Below, piece by piece: positions 1 through 7,650 of a stretch of 64,000 nucleotides of DNA (positions within the stretch are counted from its first letter, which is position 1; the number at the start of each line of letters is the position of its first letter). The notes under the pieces were generated by a model that was not told the DNA's origin, ran no database searches, and saw nothing but the letters and a program-made list of their open reading frames with translations. The position numbers and the translations under genes were made by a program. The stretch comes from Paenibacillus sp. SZ31 (GTDB lineage: Bacteria > Bacillota > Bacilli > Paenibacillales > Paenibacillaceae). The DNA lies in NCBI RefSeq assembly GCF_012912005.1, contig NZ_JABBEA010000001.1, positions 62,001 to 126,000 of the forward strand, read 5' to 3'.

Positions 1-1165
1 ACGTTTGTTGAATAACATCTGCATCTTCCGTTTTTTTGATATACACACCTTTGCCTTTGGAGGCATCCATAATCAATTGACAATGCATCGGTAGAGACTC
101 TTTGCGATTAGCCAGTATGATGGTGCATACATCAATCTCCTGAGCCGACTCCAGCAGCAGCGGAAGCAACGGTTCTTCTTCAATTAATTGCGTATCGGAG
201 AGAATCACAACGTAACACGGCGTTTGCACGCTTTTCTTGTAACGGTCTTCCTTATTGTTACGGCGCCGGTTCAACACGGAAAACAAGCTGTCCGCTAATT
301 GATGCGCACCGCTGTGCCTGTCGGCCATATAGCGTTGTCCCTGGTCTTCATCCCAGATATGGGGCATCCAGCGAAGCCAATCCCATTCCTTGCTGTCCTT
401 CTCTTCATAGAATACAGCAAGCTTGAGTTCATCTGGTGAATGCCGTACTGTCAGCTGTGAGATGATGACTCGCAGGGAAGCAAGAACTTCCTCCCGATCA
501 CCGACCAGTCCCATCACCTTTGATTGGAACAAAGGCAATGTAATGGAAGCATCCGGTACCGTCTGGAATTCAGCCGCAAGTTCATGAGCCGCTTCAATGA
601 GCTCATCCTTCTCATAGCCATCAATCCGCGGAACCTGAAGTTTGATTCGGAATGGAATCTCTCCCGTACCAATACGCACCTGAAGGAAATCATCGTCCTC
701 TGGTGAACGTTCCCACAAGGAACTGTTCCGGTTCTTCACCACTTGAAGACACACACCCGGATCACCATGAATTTCGTACAGGCTCTTTACTTGCTCCGCC
801 TGCGCTTCCTTCAATTCTTCCCGGTGTTTGTCGAGTTGAGCAAGGTACATGGTTTTGCGTTCTTCCAATTTTTTGCGATATGATTTCTTGTTGCTCAAAT
901 ACACGAAGAATGGAATGGTGTAAGAAGTAAGCATCATCATGACCGTCATCATCTGAAACATCATATAATTGCTGTTGTTCATTTTGCCGGTCATGTTGAT
1001 ATATACGTAGAAACCAATGCTGACCATAGTCATCATGATCGGCACAATAATGGATATCATGGAAAACGTGGGTTTGCTCGGTTCTGTTGGAGGCCTGAGT
1101 ATTTCGAGTCCCTCTTCCTTGAGAACCGGTGTCATTCTTGGAGAACGCTGATATAACACATTCAC
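1..1165 (-). CDS. essC: Type VII secretion ATPase EssC/YukB, N-terminal part (cut by window edge)
   Basis: This is the first 388 codons of an EssC-type protein, the membrane-bound FtsK/SpoIIIE-like motor of the WXG100 (type VII) secretion system. The start is a GTG at 1163-1165 behind AAAGGAGG. I translated it by eye. Two close hydrophobic segments (about residues 36-56 and 67-90) are followed by a charged cytoplasmic region with the EssC-like stretch around LWERSPEDDDFLQVRIGTG. The ATPase domains lie beyond the window edge. It sits directly downstream of an EsaB-like gene on the same strand, 52 bp apart, which supports the assignment. What is seen is the topology and motif; secretion function is inferred from the family. 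Confidence 0.85.
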   Translation of the reverse strand, partial: MNVLYQRSPRMTPVLKEEGLEILRPPTEPSKPTFSMISIIVPIMMTMVSIGFYVYINMTGKMNNSNYMMFQMMTVMMMLTSYTIPFFVYLSNKKSYRKKLEERKTMYLAQLDKHREELKEAQAEQVKSLYEIHGDPGVCLQVVKNRNSSLWERSPEDDDFLQVRIGTGEIPFRIKLQVPRIDGYEKDELIEAAHELAAEFQTVPDASITLPLFQSKVMGLVGDREEVLASLRVIISQLTVRHSPDELKLAVFYEEKDSKEWDWLRWMPHIWDEDQGQRYMADRHSGAHQLADSLFSVLNRRRNNKEDRYKKSVQTPCYVVILSDTQLIEEEPLLPLLLESAQEIDVCTIILANRKESLPMHCQLIMDASKGKGVYIKKTEDADVIQQT

Positions 1166-1217
1166 GAAGAGAAGACCTCCTTTAGTTCGTTCAATAGAAT
1201 GTATACGTTCAAAAGCC

Positions 1218-1538
1218 CTATTCGTTGCTGTCCTGCTGAAACAATGAACGTCTTCCATATACAGGCGCTTCTTCCGAAGTCGTTGAAAAAGCCCGCTGGA
1301 CACGGACGCAACTACCTTGTCGCAACCCTGTTTCCATTAACTGCTGCGTGTTCTGCGGAGAGAACCACAGACCTTCCGGAAACTTGGCCTCAAGGATGTA
1401 CTGAATGCCGTCTCCCGGTGCCTGTCCAAAAATCCGAACGCCGAGTAATGTCTTCAAATGTTCAATGGTACATTCGTCCGGAACCTCGATGTCGAACCAT
1501 TCGCCTTCCTCGCGGCCGGAATACACGGTTAGAATCAT
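1218..1538 (-). CDS. esaB: EsaB/YukD-family ubiquitin-like type VII secretion protein
   Basis: A 106-residue protein starting MILTVYSGREEGEWFD. It has the small ubiquitin-fold look of EsaB/YukD, which assists type VII secretion. The start at 1538 is preferred because GGGAGGG lies 6 bases upstream. An in-frame ATG five codons earlier (1553) overlaps that ribosome site and is less likely. The C-terminal 25 residues are polar and extend past the usual YukD length of about 80. It is followed by essC in the same direction. No WXG100 (EsxA) gene is visible upstream, where the next gene is on the opposite strand, so the locus is either arranged differently or continues beyond position 1. Confidence 0.75.
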   Translation of the reverse strand: MILTVYSGREEGEWFDIEVPDECTIEHLKTLLGVRIFGQAPGDGIQYILEAKFPEGLWFSPQNTQQLMETGLRQGSCVRVQRAFSTTSEEAPVYGRRSLFQQDSNE

Positions 1539-1553
1539 CTGAATCCCTCCCAT

Positions 1554-1959
1554 GGTCTCATATGTAAATTGTCCTAATGTCAGATTAAATCAAAAAAAAG
1601 AGAATGAATCGTTATATCAACCCTATTTTCTTACATAAACACCCTATTTGCAATGTGCCACCTGTAATTTTGTTACATATGACCCACGTATATATTAAAA
1701 TATCGTACATTCGACTCAGAACTTTCGTGGCAGTTATGCATTTAAAACTTGCGAGGATGCGAAACTTTTTGTTTTCATTCCATTTAAATGGTAATTAAGT
1801 TCCGTTTTTCAGGACTTTTATTCCTTCGCCCACAATCTAATTGTGAACACTTTTCAAACATTACCCACCTTTATGTTTTCATAAGCTGATTTTAAGGTAA
1901 TTTTAAGCATTGGTATTTAATATTACCTGTATGAAATAACAACCGTGAGGTGATTTCAA
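1554..1959. other. AT-rich intergenic region between divergent genes
   Basis: 406 bases without a supportable gene. It separates the type VII secretion genes (leftward) from a small rightward gene, so promoters for both are expected here. A short inverted repeat GGTAAT/ATTACC flanks a very AT-rich stretch at about 1892-1927, just before the rightward gene. I could not assign a convincing -35/-10 pair on either strand. Confidence 0.5.
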
Positions 1960-2199
1960 GTGAGAACCCTAATAACCTTTCAAAACAAATCAATCCCTGT
2001 ATATTTTAATCAAGAAAACAAACAACCTATGCAGAAGACATTAAGATTGCTTAGCAGTGCTCTGGAGCATAAAATTAGCAACGGTAAACGCGCACTCCAA
2101 AAATGTCTGCATTCTTTAATTAGTATTGAGATTGTCAATGGAGAAGCCATTCTCCACAGTCGCAGTGAAAATGACTCCCTTGCTCTATCGTTATATTAA
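1960..2199 (+). CDS. Small hypothetical protein, 79 residues
   Basis: Starts with GTG at 1960 behind GAGGTG with a 7-base spacer, and ends before a strong hairpin terminator at 2237-2335. Ribosome site, frame and terminator together make it a likely real gene. The product is basic in the middle, with HKISNGKRALQK, and has no signal peptide, membrane segment or Cys cluster. I do not recognise the family. It is divergent from the esaB/essC genes, so a link to secretion is only positional. Confidence 0.5.
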   Translation: MRTLITFQNKSIPVYFNQENKQPMQKTLRLLSSALEHKISNGKRALQKCLHSLISIEIVNGEAILHSRSENDSLALSLY

Positions 2200-2236
2200 A
2201 AGAAGTCCATTAAGCCGTGTTCATTACAAGACATGA

Positions 2237-2335
2237 AAAAGGAAGCTGTCGTTATTAAACTGTACCCCATAGAGAGACTTTTTTTAAAGTGTCTACTCTA
2301 TAGGGTACAGTTTATATAGACAAGCTTCCTTTTTT
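2237..2335 (+). terminator. Long hairpin terminator with IS-end-like arms
   Basis: Outer arms AAAAAGGAAGC and GCTTCCTTTTTT enclose inner arms TAAACTGTACCC (about 2257-2268) and GGGTACAGTTTA (2303-2314) and a T-rich loop. A-run on the left and T-run on the right would let it terminate both strands. The inner arms (ACTGTACCC.ATAGAG) look like inverted terminal repeats of an insertion sequence, so this may be a remnant or MITE that now acts as a terminator. Confidence 0.7.
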
Positions 2336-2384
2336 GAGGTGTATACACGTCAACAGTGGATCGCGGATCAATACCGGTCATCAC

Positions 2385-2537
2385 TCAATTCAGTTTGCTT
2401 AGGACATAGGCGGCATCATGCTCTTCCGCAATCTCGGCTTTACGAATACGAATAACAAACAGTCTAACCAAATTGGCACGTGTATGTTCTTCCTGACAGG
2501 TATTCAGCTTCCTCAGAATAAAGCGGTCAATGGACAT
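2385..2537 (-). CDS. Possible small protein, 50 residues, uncertain
   Basis: An open frame starting at ATG 2537 with AAAGGGG about 10 bases upstream encodes a charged peptide beginning MSIDRFILRKLNTCQEE and ending DAAYVLSKLN. Its composition looks protein-like. The frame stays open upstream to 2744 without a better start, so it could also be the tail of a decayed gene. No family recognised. It lies downstream of the aldehyde dehydrogenase on the same strand. Confidence 0.25.
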   Translation of the reverse strand: MSIDRFILRKLNTCQEEHTRANLVRLFVIRIRKAEIAEEHDAAYVLSKLN

Positions 2538-2753
2538 GAATTTTAAGGCCCCTTTGCCATTGGATTTACGGATCGGTTCTTCCGTGTATCCATAAATAAC
2601 CAGATAGAGACAGCCCCAAACAGATTTTTCACTCTCATGTGAAACAGTATTTTTGTGAGGTGTACAATTGTACAAAAAGCCCGTACCACCAAGCTGGAGA
2701 CGGACTTTCGCATGATTTGTCGATCTATCAGTAACCCGTTGCAATCATCCAAA

Positions 2754-2773
2754 AGTGACCCTGTTAATTCACT
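2754..2773 (-). terminator. Weak hairpin after the aldehyde dehydrogenase gene
   Basis: AGTGA/TCACT arms followed on the minus strand by TTTT. Placed 11 bases past the aldehyde dehydrogenase stop. Short stem, so modest support. Confidence 0.4.
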
Positions 2774-2783
2774 ATTTTTCGAC

Positions 2784-4259
2784 TTATAATACTCCAGGAT
2801 AATCCCGATACTGGTGCTGAATACTGATCCAACGCGTACGTGTAAACTTCTCAATCGCCCAATCACCGCCGAAGCGTCCAATTCCCGATGCTTTCTCACC
2901 GCCAAACATCACATGTGCTTCATCGTTCACAGACTGATCATTCACATGTACCATGCCAGACTCAATTCGCTGGGCAACCTTATATCCTCGATTCAGATCT
3001 GTGGTGAATACGGAACCACTAAGTCCATACGGAGTATTATTCGCCAAACGTACAGCTTCCTGTTCATCCTGCGCCTTCATGATTACTGCCACTGGACCAA
3101 ACAGTTCCTGCTGCACGATATCCTGTTCAGGTTTGACATCGGCAAGTACAGTAGGAGAAAGCACACTGCCTTTACTGGTCCCTCCGAGCAATAACCGCGC
3201 TCCTTCAGCTTTGGATTTGTTCACAAGCTCCAGCAATCGTTCTACCTCTTTTTCCCGAATGAGAGGACCCACCAGTGTTTTGGCATCCGCTGGATCACCT
3301 GCCTGCACATTCTTCGTTTTGGCAACAAATGAATCGACGAATTTGTCGTAAATATCGGCATGCACAATGATACGATTCAGAGCCATGCAGATCTGTCCCT
3401 GATGCAGAAACTTGCCAAAGATCGCAGCTTCGGCAGCACGTTCAATATCCGCATCTTCCAGCACAACCATGGCGTTATTACCGCCTAGCTCCAGTGCTGT
3501 TTCTTTCAAATGTTCACCCGCCAATTTACCGATCCCCTGTCCAACTTCTGTGGAACCCGTAAATGAAATCACTTTCGGAACCGGATGAGCGACAAAGTAA
3601 TCCCCGATCTCGCTGCCACTTCCAGCAACGACATTCAGTACGCCCTCAGGCAGACCAGCTTGTTCAAACAAATCGGCAATAAGCCAGCCTGCCGTAATCG
3701 GAGTGTCCGATGCTGGTTTAATAACCACACCATTGCCAAGAGCAATCGCCGGAGCTACGGATCGCAGGCATAGATGCAAAGGGAAATTCCATGGTCCGAT
3801 GACACCAATCACTCCCTTGGGTTCACGAACCACACGGTTCTCTTTGCCAGGAGTATTGGACGGGATAATCTCACCCTTCATCCGATAGGGAAAAGAGGCT
3901 GCTTCGTCCACAATGCGTTTGGCAGCTGCGAACTCCGCCTCCGTTTTGATGCGGGTACTCCCGGATTCCGTGATCAACAGCTGAATGATTTCCTCTTTCC
4001 GCTCTGCCATCAGGGAAGAAACTTTACGCAATACTTCTTCCTTCTCAGCGGGTAAAGACTTCGCCCATTCTATCGAATTTTTCTGAGCCGACTCATAAGC
4101 TTTATCTATGTCTTTCTTATTGGAAGAACGCCACGTGGCAATAACTTCTCCCGTATAAGGGTTGATATTCTCCATTGTTTTCTCGCCGGAGCCCTCTACC
4201 CATTGGCCATTAATATATTGTTTCGTCCATGTTGTATGTTCGGTGTCCATTAAAGTCAT
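2784..4259 (-). CDS. NAD(P)-dependent aldehyde dehydrogenase (benzaldehyde/vanillin-type, YfmT-like)
   Basis: A 491-residue aldehyde dehydrogenase of normal length that oxidises an aldehyde to its acid with NAD(P). Seen: cofactor-site GPWNF at 155-159 and Lys181, general-base Glu257 in ELGGNN, catalytic Cys291 in GQICMALNR, and the late EELFGP-like segment (QELFGPVAV). The closest family I recognise is the YfmT/benzaldehyde-vanillin dehydrogenase branch, but the substrate is not determined. The start at 4259 is chosen because AGGAGGC lies 9 bases upstream; an earlier in-frame ATG at 4280 lacks a ribosome site. It stands alone, with 175 bases to the next gene. Confidence 0.9.
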   Translation of the reverse strand: MTLMDTEHTTWTKQYINGQWVEGSGEKTMENINPYTGEVIATWRSSNKKDIDKAYESAQKNSIEWAKSLPAEKEEVLRKVSSLMAERKEEIIQLLITESGSTRIKTEAEFAAAKRIVDEAASFPYRMKGEIIPSNTPGKENRVVREPKGVIGVIGPWNFPLHLCLRSVAPAIALGNGVVIKPASDTPITAGWLIADLFEQAGLPEGVLNVVAGSGSEIGDYFVAHPVPKVISFTGSTEVGQGIGKLAGEHLKETALELGGNNAMVVLEDADIERAAEAAIFGKFLHQGQICMALNRIIVHADIYDKFVDSFVAKTKNVQAGDPADAKTLVGPLIREKEVERLLELVNKSKAEGARLLLGGTSKGSVLSPTVLADVKPEQDIVQQELFGPVAVIMKAQDEQEAVRLANNTPYGLSGSVFTTDLNRGYKVAQRIESGMVHVNDQSVNDEAHVMFGGEKASGIGRFGGDWAIEKFTRTRWISIQHQYRDYPGVL

Positions 4260-4434
4260 TGGAATACGCCTCCTGATCAAGTTTGAATGTCACACCTGCA
4301 ATACGGTGTAATACATCATTAACCTTGTACAGAATTACGCAAACGCGTAGACCTGAATTAACCTTCCATTCCCTAAGCTTAAGGAAACAACACCATCCAT
4401 ACTATTCTGCAACCTCCTGCACGTCATTCATCTG

Positions 4435-4968
4435 TCAGGCAGGCTTTTTGTCTCCAAAGAAGCTCATATCTTCCCATCCGTAGCCAACTTCAATCAAATC
4501 TTGACCAGCGATGCGGATGGACTGTGTATGGACTGGAGTACCTCCCATCTTCTCATAGAAGCGACAAGCTGAATTACGCTCCAAGGCCCATATGATCAAA
4601 CTTTTCATATTAAGGGTTCGCAGATGATTAACCACATGTGTAGCCATTCGCTGACCTAGACCCGTTTGTTGCACTTCCTTCAGCAAATATATGGCGTACA
4701 GCTCTCCATCATAAGCTAATTTGCCTTCACGCTCCTTACCCCCACAAGCAAATCCGACAATGTTCCCATCAGGCTGTTCAGCGACTACCAAGATCTGATC
4801 CTTTTCGCCAGAGCGAATATTCTTTTCCCACTGGGACAATCTTGATTCTGTAGTCAAATGATCCAAAAAATCGTCGGGCACAATTCCGCGATACGTTGTT
4901 TTCCAACTCTCTGTATGTACATGGGCTATTCCCTGCGCATCCCCTTCACGTGCCTGTCTGATCTGCAT
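4435..4968 (-). CDS. GNAT-family N-acetyltransferase
   Basis: A 177-residue GNAT fold protein: it begins MQIRQAREGDAQGIAHVHTESW, as many ribosomal-protein-like or small-molecule acetyltransferases do, and has the acetyl-CoA loop region TGLGQRMATHVVNHL and the late segment NSACRFYEKMGGTPV. It would transfer acetyl from acetyl-CoA to an amine, substrate unknown. The ATG at 4968 is preferred over a GTG at 4977. No strong ribosome site is seen for either. Monocistronic in appearance. Confidence 0.85.
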   Translation of the reverse strand: MQIRQAREGDAQGIAHVHTESWKTTYRGIVPDDFLDHLTTESRLSQWEKNIRSGEKDQILVVAEQPDGNIVGFACGGKEREGKLAYDGELYAIYLLKEVQQTGLGQRMATHVVNHLRTLNMKSLIIWALERNSACRFYEKMGGTPVHTQSIRIAGQDLIEVGYGWEDMSFFGDKKPA

Positions 4969-5072
4969 GGCTATCACTCGCTTTCTCTCGTAACTGCCGT
5001 AGCTTTACCATATTATATGTTCTTCTTTCTATAATTCCAAATTCATCCACTATGAACTACCTCTTATAAAGT

Positions 5073-5093
5073 AAAATCCGGCCCTACGGCCGG
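5073..5093 (-). terminator. Terminator of the L,D-transpeptidase gene
   Basis: Perfect 6-bp GC stem CCGGCC-gtag-GGCCGG followed by ATTTTAC on the minus strand. The left arm contains the last codons and the stop of the gene. Confidence 0.75.
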
Positions 5094-5422
5094 ATCGTTA
5101 CCCTCGTGCCTACAGATACCTTGGAAGACAGATCCAGTACATCCGAGTTGTACATGCGTATACAACCATGGGAGACGGATTTGCCAATAGACCAGGGCTC
5201 ATTGGTTCCGTGTATGCCATAATGGGGAGCAGACAGTCCCATCCAGAGCACGCCAAATGGCCCACCTGGATTCGATTGTTTGTTAATAATAGTGAACTCC
5301 CCGTTTGGAGTCTGCGTGAGCATCTTGCCGGTGGCCACAGGATAGCCCTTGATCACCTGATTGCCATCCAGAAGATATAACATATGGTCAGACAGATCGA
5401 CAATGATCCTATAATCTGGCAT
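5084..5422 (-). CDS. Minimal L,D-transpeptidase (YkuD/ErfK domain)
   Basis: At 112 residues this is only the YkuD catalytic domain. The signature is complete: His71 in HGTNEP and SHGCIRM with nucleophile Cys87. Family members make 3-3 cross-links in peptidoglycan, or modify spore peptidoglycan in Bacillus. Unlike B. subtilis YkuD there is no LysM domain, and no signal peptide is visible, so how it reaches the wall is unclear. CAGGAGGG stands 8 bases before the ATG. The terminator stem overlaps its last codons. Confidence 0.88.
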   Translation of the reverse strand: MPDYRIIVDLSDHMLYLLDGNQVIKGYPVATGKMLTQTPNGEFTIINKQSNPGGPFGVLWMGLSAPHYGIHGTNEPWSIGKSVSHGCIRMYNSDVLDLSSKVSVGTRVTIRP

Positions 5423-5478
5423 AATGACATCCCTCCTGACCTATCTTATGCAAGATAGCGGATGATGCCCGCCTGATT

Positions 5479-6624
5479 TCAGGCTTCCTCCCACTCTTTC
5501 ACACCACGAGAGTGTTTGGGTTTGCGACTACTGGCCGGTTTACTGGAAGCGGTACGCCTTCTGGATGCCACTTCTTCCTTGCGCTGCTGATATTGCAATT
5601 CCTTCTGCATTTTCAGATAATTATTCAGTCTTTTTTCATCCAATGAACCATCCTGTATGGCCTCTTTCACTGCACATCCAGCTTCCCGTGTATGACTGCA
5701 ATCCAGAAATCTGCACGTGCCCGCAAGTTCTTCAATTTCTCCAAATGCATGCGACAGCCCATCATTGCCCTCATCCCAGAGATTAAGCTCGCGCATTCCT
5801 GGAGTATCAATCAATACGGCTCCCTGTGGAAGTACAAACATCTCCCGGTGTGTTGTCGTATGTCTCCCACGGCTGTCTCCCTCGCGGACGGATTGCGTAA
5901 GCTGCACATCCTCACCCATCATCCAGTTCACCAGCGTAGACTTGCCACTGCCAGAAGATCCTGTCAGCGCAACAGTCAGCCCTGGCTGCAAATATCGTTC
6001 CAGCAAGGATTTCCCTTGACCCTCCACTGCAGATATCGCAAGCACTTCAACGCCTGGAGCAATCCCTTCTACACTTCGAATCTGTTCTTCCACATTGTTG
6101 CACAGATCACTTTTGCTCAGAACAATGACTGGCCTTACGCCACCATTCCAGGCCATCAGCACGTATCTTTCGAGCCTTCTAAGGTTGAAATCATGATTAA
6201 GTGCTGCAACGATCAGCAGTGTATCTACGTTTGCGGCGATTAATTGTTCCTTGGTCACCGGACCTGCCGCCTGTCTCGATACCCTGCTCCGACGGGGCAC
6301 CAGATTGTGAATAATTGCTTCTTCACCTGCCTGACCTGTAATGGCCACCCAATCTCCAACCGCTGGTGCCAAGCTGGTCTCCAGACTATCATGACGCATT
6401 CGGCCCGAAATTCTTCCCCAGCATTCGCCCTCTTCTGTAATCAAACGTTGCAGATGTCCATGGTCTGCGATAATTCTGGCTGGCTTTTTCTCCTGCTCTT
6501 CCATCCCTGTCTCTTGCCACAGTTCCTGCCACTTTGCTGACCAGCCGTACTTCTCAATATGGTTATCTAAAATAAATATCCCTCCCAAAATAAGTTGTTT
6601 ACTTCGTTCAAGCCGAGTGAACAA
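5479..6624 (-). CDS. rsgA: Ribosome small subunit-dependent GTPase RsgA (YjeQ/EngC family)
   Basis: A circularly permuted GTPase that checks late 30S maturation. Numbered from 6624: OB-fold region about 45-115, G4 LSKSDL at 169-174, G1 TGSSGSGKST at 221-230, G3 DTPG at 273-276, then a zinc site with Cys304, Cys309, His311 and Cys317. The last 40 residues are basic and low-complexity, fitting rRNA contact. The start is uncertain. A TTG at 6624 follows CCGGAGATGA directly. A much better ribosome site, GGGAGGG, lies at codons 13-16, and its best-spaced codon is ATT at 6571-6573, giving a start just before LDNHIEKYGW. An elaborate leader with two terminators lies upstream. Gene sits between the L,D-transpeptidase and an ArsR regulator. 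Confidence 0.9.
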   Translation of the reverse strand: MFTRLERSKQLILGGIFILDNHIEKYGWSAKWQELWQETGMEEQEKKPARIIADHGHLQRLITEEGECWGRISGRMRHDSLETSLAPAVGDWVAITGQAGEEAIIHNLVPRRSRVSRQAAGPVTKEQLIAANVDTLLIVAALNHDFNLRRLERYVLMAWNGGVRPVIVLSKSDLCNNVEEQIRSVEGIAPGVEVLAISAVEGQGKSLLERYLQPGLTVALTGSSGSGKSTLVNWMMGEDVQLTQSVREGDSRGRHTTTHREMFVLPQGAVLIDTPGMRELNLWDEGNDGLSHAFGEIEELAGTCRFLDCSHTREAGCAVKEAIQDGSLDEKRLNNYLKMQKELQYQQRKEEVASRRRTASSKPASSRKPKHSRGVKEWEEA

Positions 6625-6645
6625 TCATCTCCGGTTCAGATCAAA

Positions 6646-6678
6646 ACAAAAAAACCACGAGTAGAAATACACCCGCGG
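6646..6678 (-). terminator. Second terminator in the rsgA leader
   Basis: On the minus strand CCGCGGGTGTA pairs with TCTACTCGTGG (with G-U pairs) and is followed by TTTTTTTG. It lies about 20 bases before the first possible rsgA start, so it must be read through for rsgA expression from the upstream promoter. Confidence 0.7.
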
Positions 6679-6785
6679 CAATAAGTAGTTAGCCGAATTA
6701 AAGATCATCCCTCCTCGTAGATATACCGGACAGAATACTTAACCATCCGCTATAAGCAATTCAGGAACACCCTTTTACCGGCAAA

Positions 6786-6815
6786 CAAAAAAGCCACGGG
6801 TGCGTCACCCGTGGC
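6786..6815 (-). terminator. First terminator in the rsgA leader
   Basis: Perfect 10-bp GC-rich stem GCCACGGGTG/CACCCGTGGC with a 3-base loop, followed on the minus strand by TTTTTTG. It ends the short transcript carrying the 23-codon ORF at 6877-6948. Confidence 0.9.
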
Positions 6816-6876
6816 TTCATCTGAGCATGTGATACTTCACGTTACTAATGGATAATACTATCCAGCTAACGCAAAA

Positions 6877-6948
6877 TTACATGCTTTGATCCGTTCCGGA
6901 GACGCTGTTCATATTCAAATTAACGTATACTGCATTTAAGTTTGTCAT
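6877..6948 (-). CDS. Putative 23-residue leader peptide upstream of rsgA
   Basis: ATG at 6946-6948 with AGGGAGG 8 bases upstream, then 22 codons and TAA. The product starts MTNLNAVYVNLNM and ends SGTDQSM. It has its own promoter (6981-7010) and is followed 60 bases later by a perfect terminator, so it is a complete small transcription unit. Because further weak signals and a second terminator lead into rsgA, I read it as a leader peptide controlling readthrough. A free-standing small peptide gene is the alternative. I do not recognise the sequence. Confidence 0.6.
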   Translation of the reverse strand: MTNLNAVYVNLNMNSVSGTDQSM

Positions 6949-6980
6949 AAACAATCGCCTCCCTTGTAGAATTATCCATT

Positions 6981-7010
6981 ATGTTACACACTAAAGTTTG
7001 CTGTTGTCAA
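6981..7010 (-). promoter_or_regulatory. Sigma-A-type promoter for the small ORF / rsgA leader
   Basis: TTGACA (7005-7010), 18-base spacer, TAACAT (6981-6986), read on the minus strand. A 10-bp inverted repeat (6971-6980 with 6847-6856) flanks the small ORF. Confidence 0.65.
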
Positions 7011-7037
7011 GCCCAAATATATTTTACCATCCTTAAC

Positions 7038-7634
7038 TTATTTGACCTGATCCCAACGCGTCCACATTTCCTTCGGATTCAATTCATAGATCTCCTCTTC
7101 CCGATACATGAACTGATGCATGATAAATTCCCGCCGAATGGTGGCGAAATCTTCATGATACTTCTGTATAAATGTATTGATTTCTTTCTCTGTGTACTTC
7201 CGACCAAATTCAAGTTGCTCTACCAGATGACCAAGTACAATCAACTTTTTCTTGTATTGAGCCGGAATCTGACGCAGTCGTCCATCTTTGGAGAAAAAAT
7301 TTCTCATGACAGACGCTTTCAATGTTTCGTTCACATCACTCATATCCGTAACCTCCTCTCGATTAAAGATAAAATCAACCGAAGCCTGTGCATTTTCGCG
7401 GATAAACGAAGGATTGAGTGTGAAATACACTGTATTTTTCTCCCGTCTTTCCTTAATCAGCGCCGCCTCTCTCAGCTTGGATGCATGATGTGTCACGGTT
7501 GGCTGTGACAGATTCAGCCGCTCGGCAAGTGCCTGTCCGTGCAGTTCACCCTGTGCCAACAACAGCAGCATGCGAAGCCGGGTCGGGTCAGCCAACGCTT
7601 TATGATAAGCCACAATTTTCTCCAGCTGCATCAT
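7038..7634 (-). CDS. ArsR-family transcriptional regulator with C-terminal DUF2087
   Basis: 198 residues. The N-terminal half is an ArsR-type winged helix (LADPTRLRMLLLLAQGELHGQ, then the recognition-helix region LNLSQPTVTHHASKLREAALI). The C-terminal half, from about residue 105, matches DUF2087 (IPAQYKKKLIVLGHL, YTEKEINTFIQKYHEDFATIRREFI). No obvious Cys metal site is seen, so the inducer is unknown. The near-perfect palindrome at 7651-7670 lies just upstream and just past its own -10 box, which points to autorepression. It is divergent from ypdA, which could be a second target. Confidence 0.85.
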   Translation of the reverse strand: MMQLEKIVAYHKALADPTRLRMLLLLAQGELHGQALAERLNLSQPTVTHHASKLREAALIKERREKNTVYFTLNPSFIRENAQASVDFIFNREEVTDMSDVNETLKASVMRNFFSKDGRLRQIPAQYKKKLIVLGHLVEQLEFGRKYTEKEINTFIQKYHEDFATIRREFIMHQFMYREEEIYELNPKEMWTRWDQVK

Positions 7635-7650
7635 CGTTCATCTCGCTTTC

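Noticed and set aside
5430-5470. Sigma-K-like -10 (CATAAGATA) before the L,D-transpeptidase
   Set aside because: The -10 pattern is present, but no AC-containing -35 lies 16-17 bases upstream, and the site overlaps a CTATCTT/AAGATAG palindrome.
6625-6708. 27-codon ORF from ATG 6708 ending at the first rsgA start
   Set aside because: GAGGAGGG abuts the ATG with no spacer and the frame runs through the second terminator. Kept as a remark within the rsgA leader, not as a gene.
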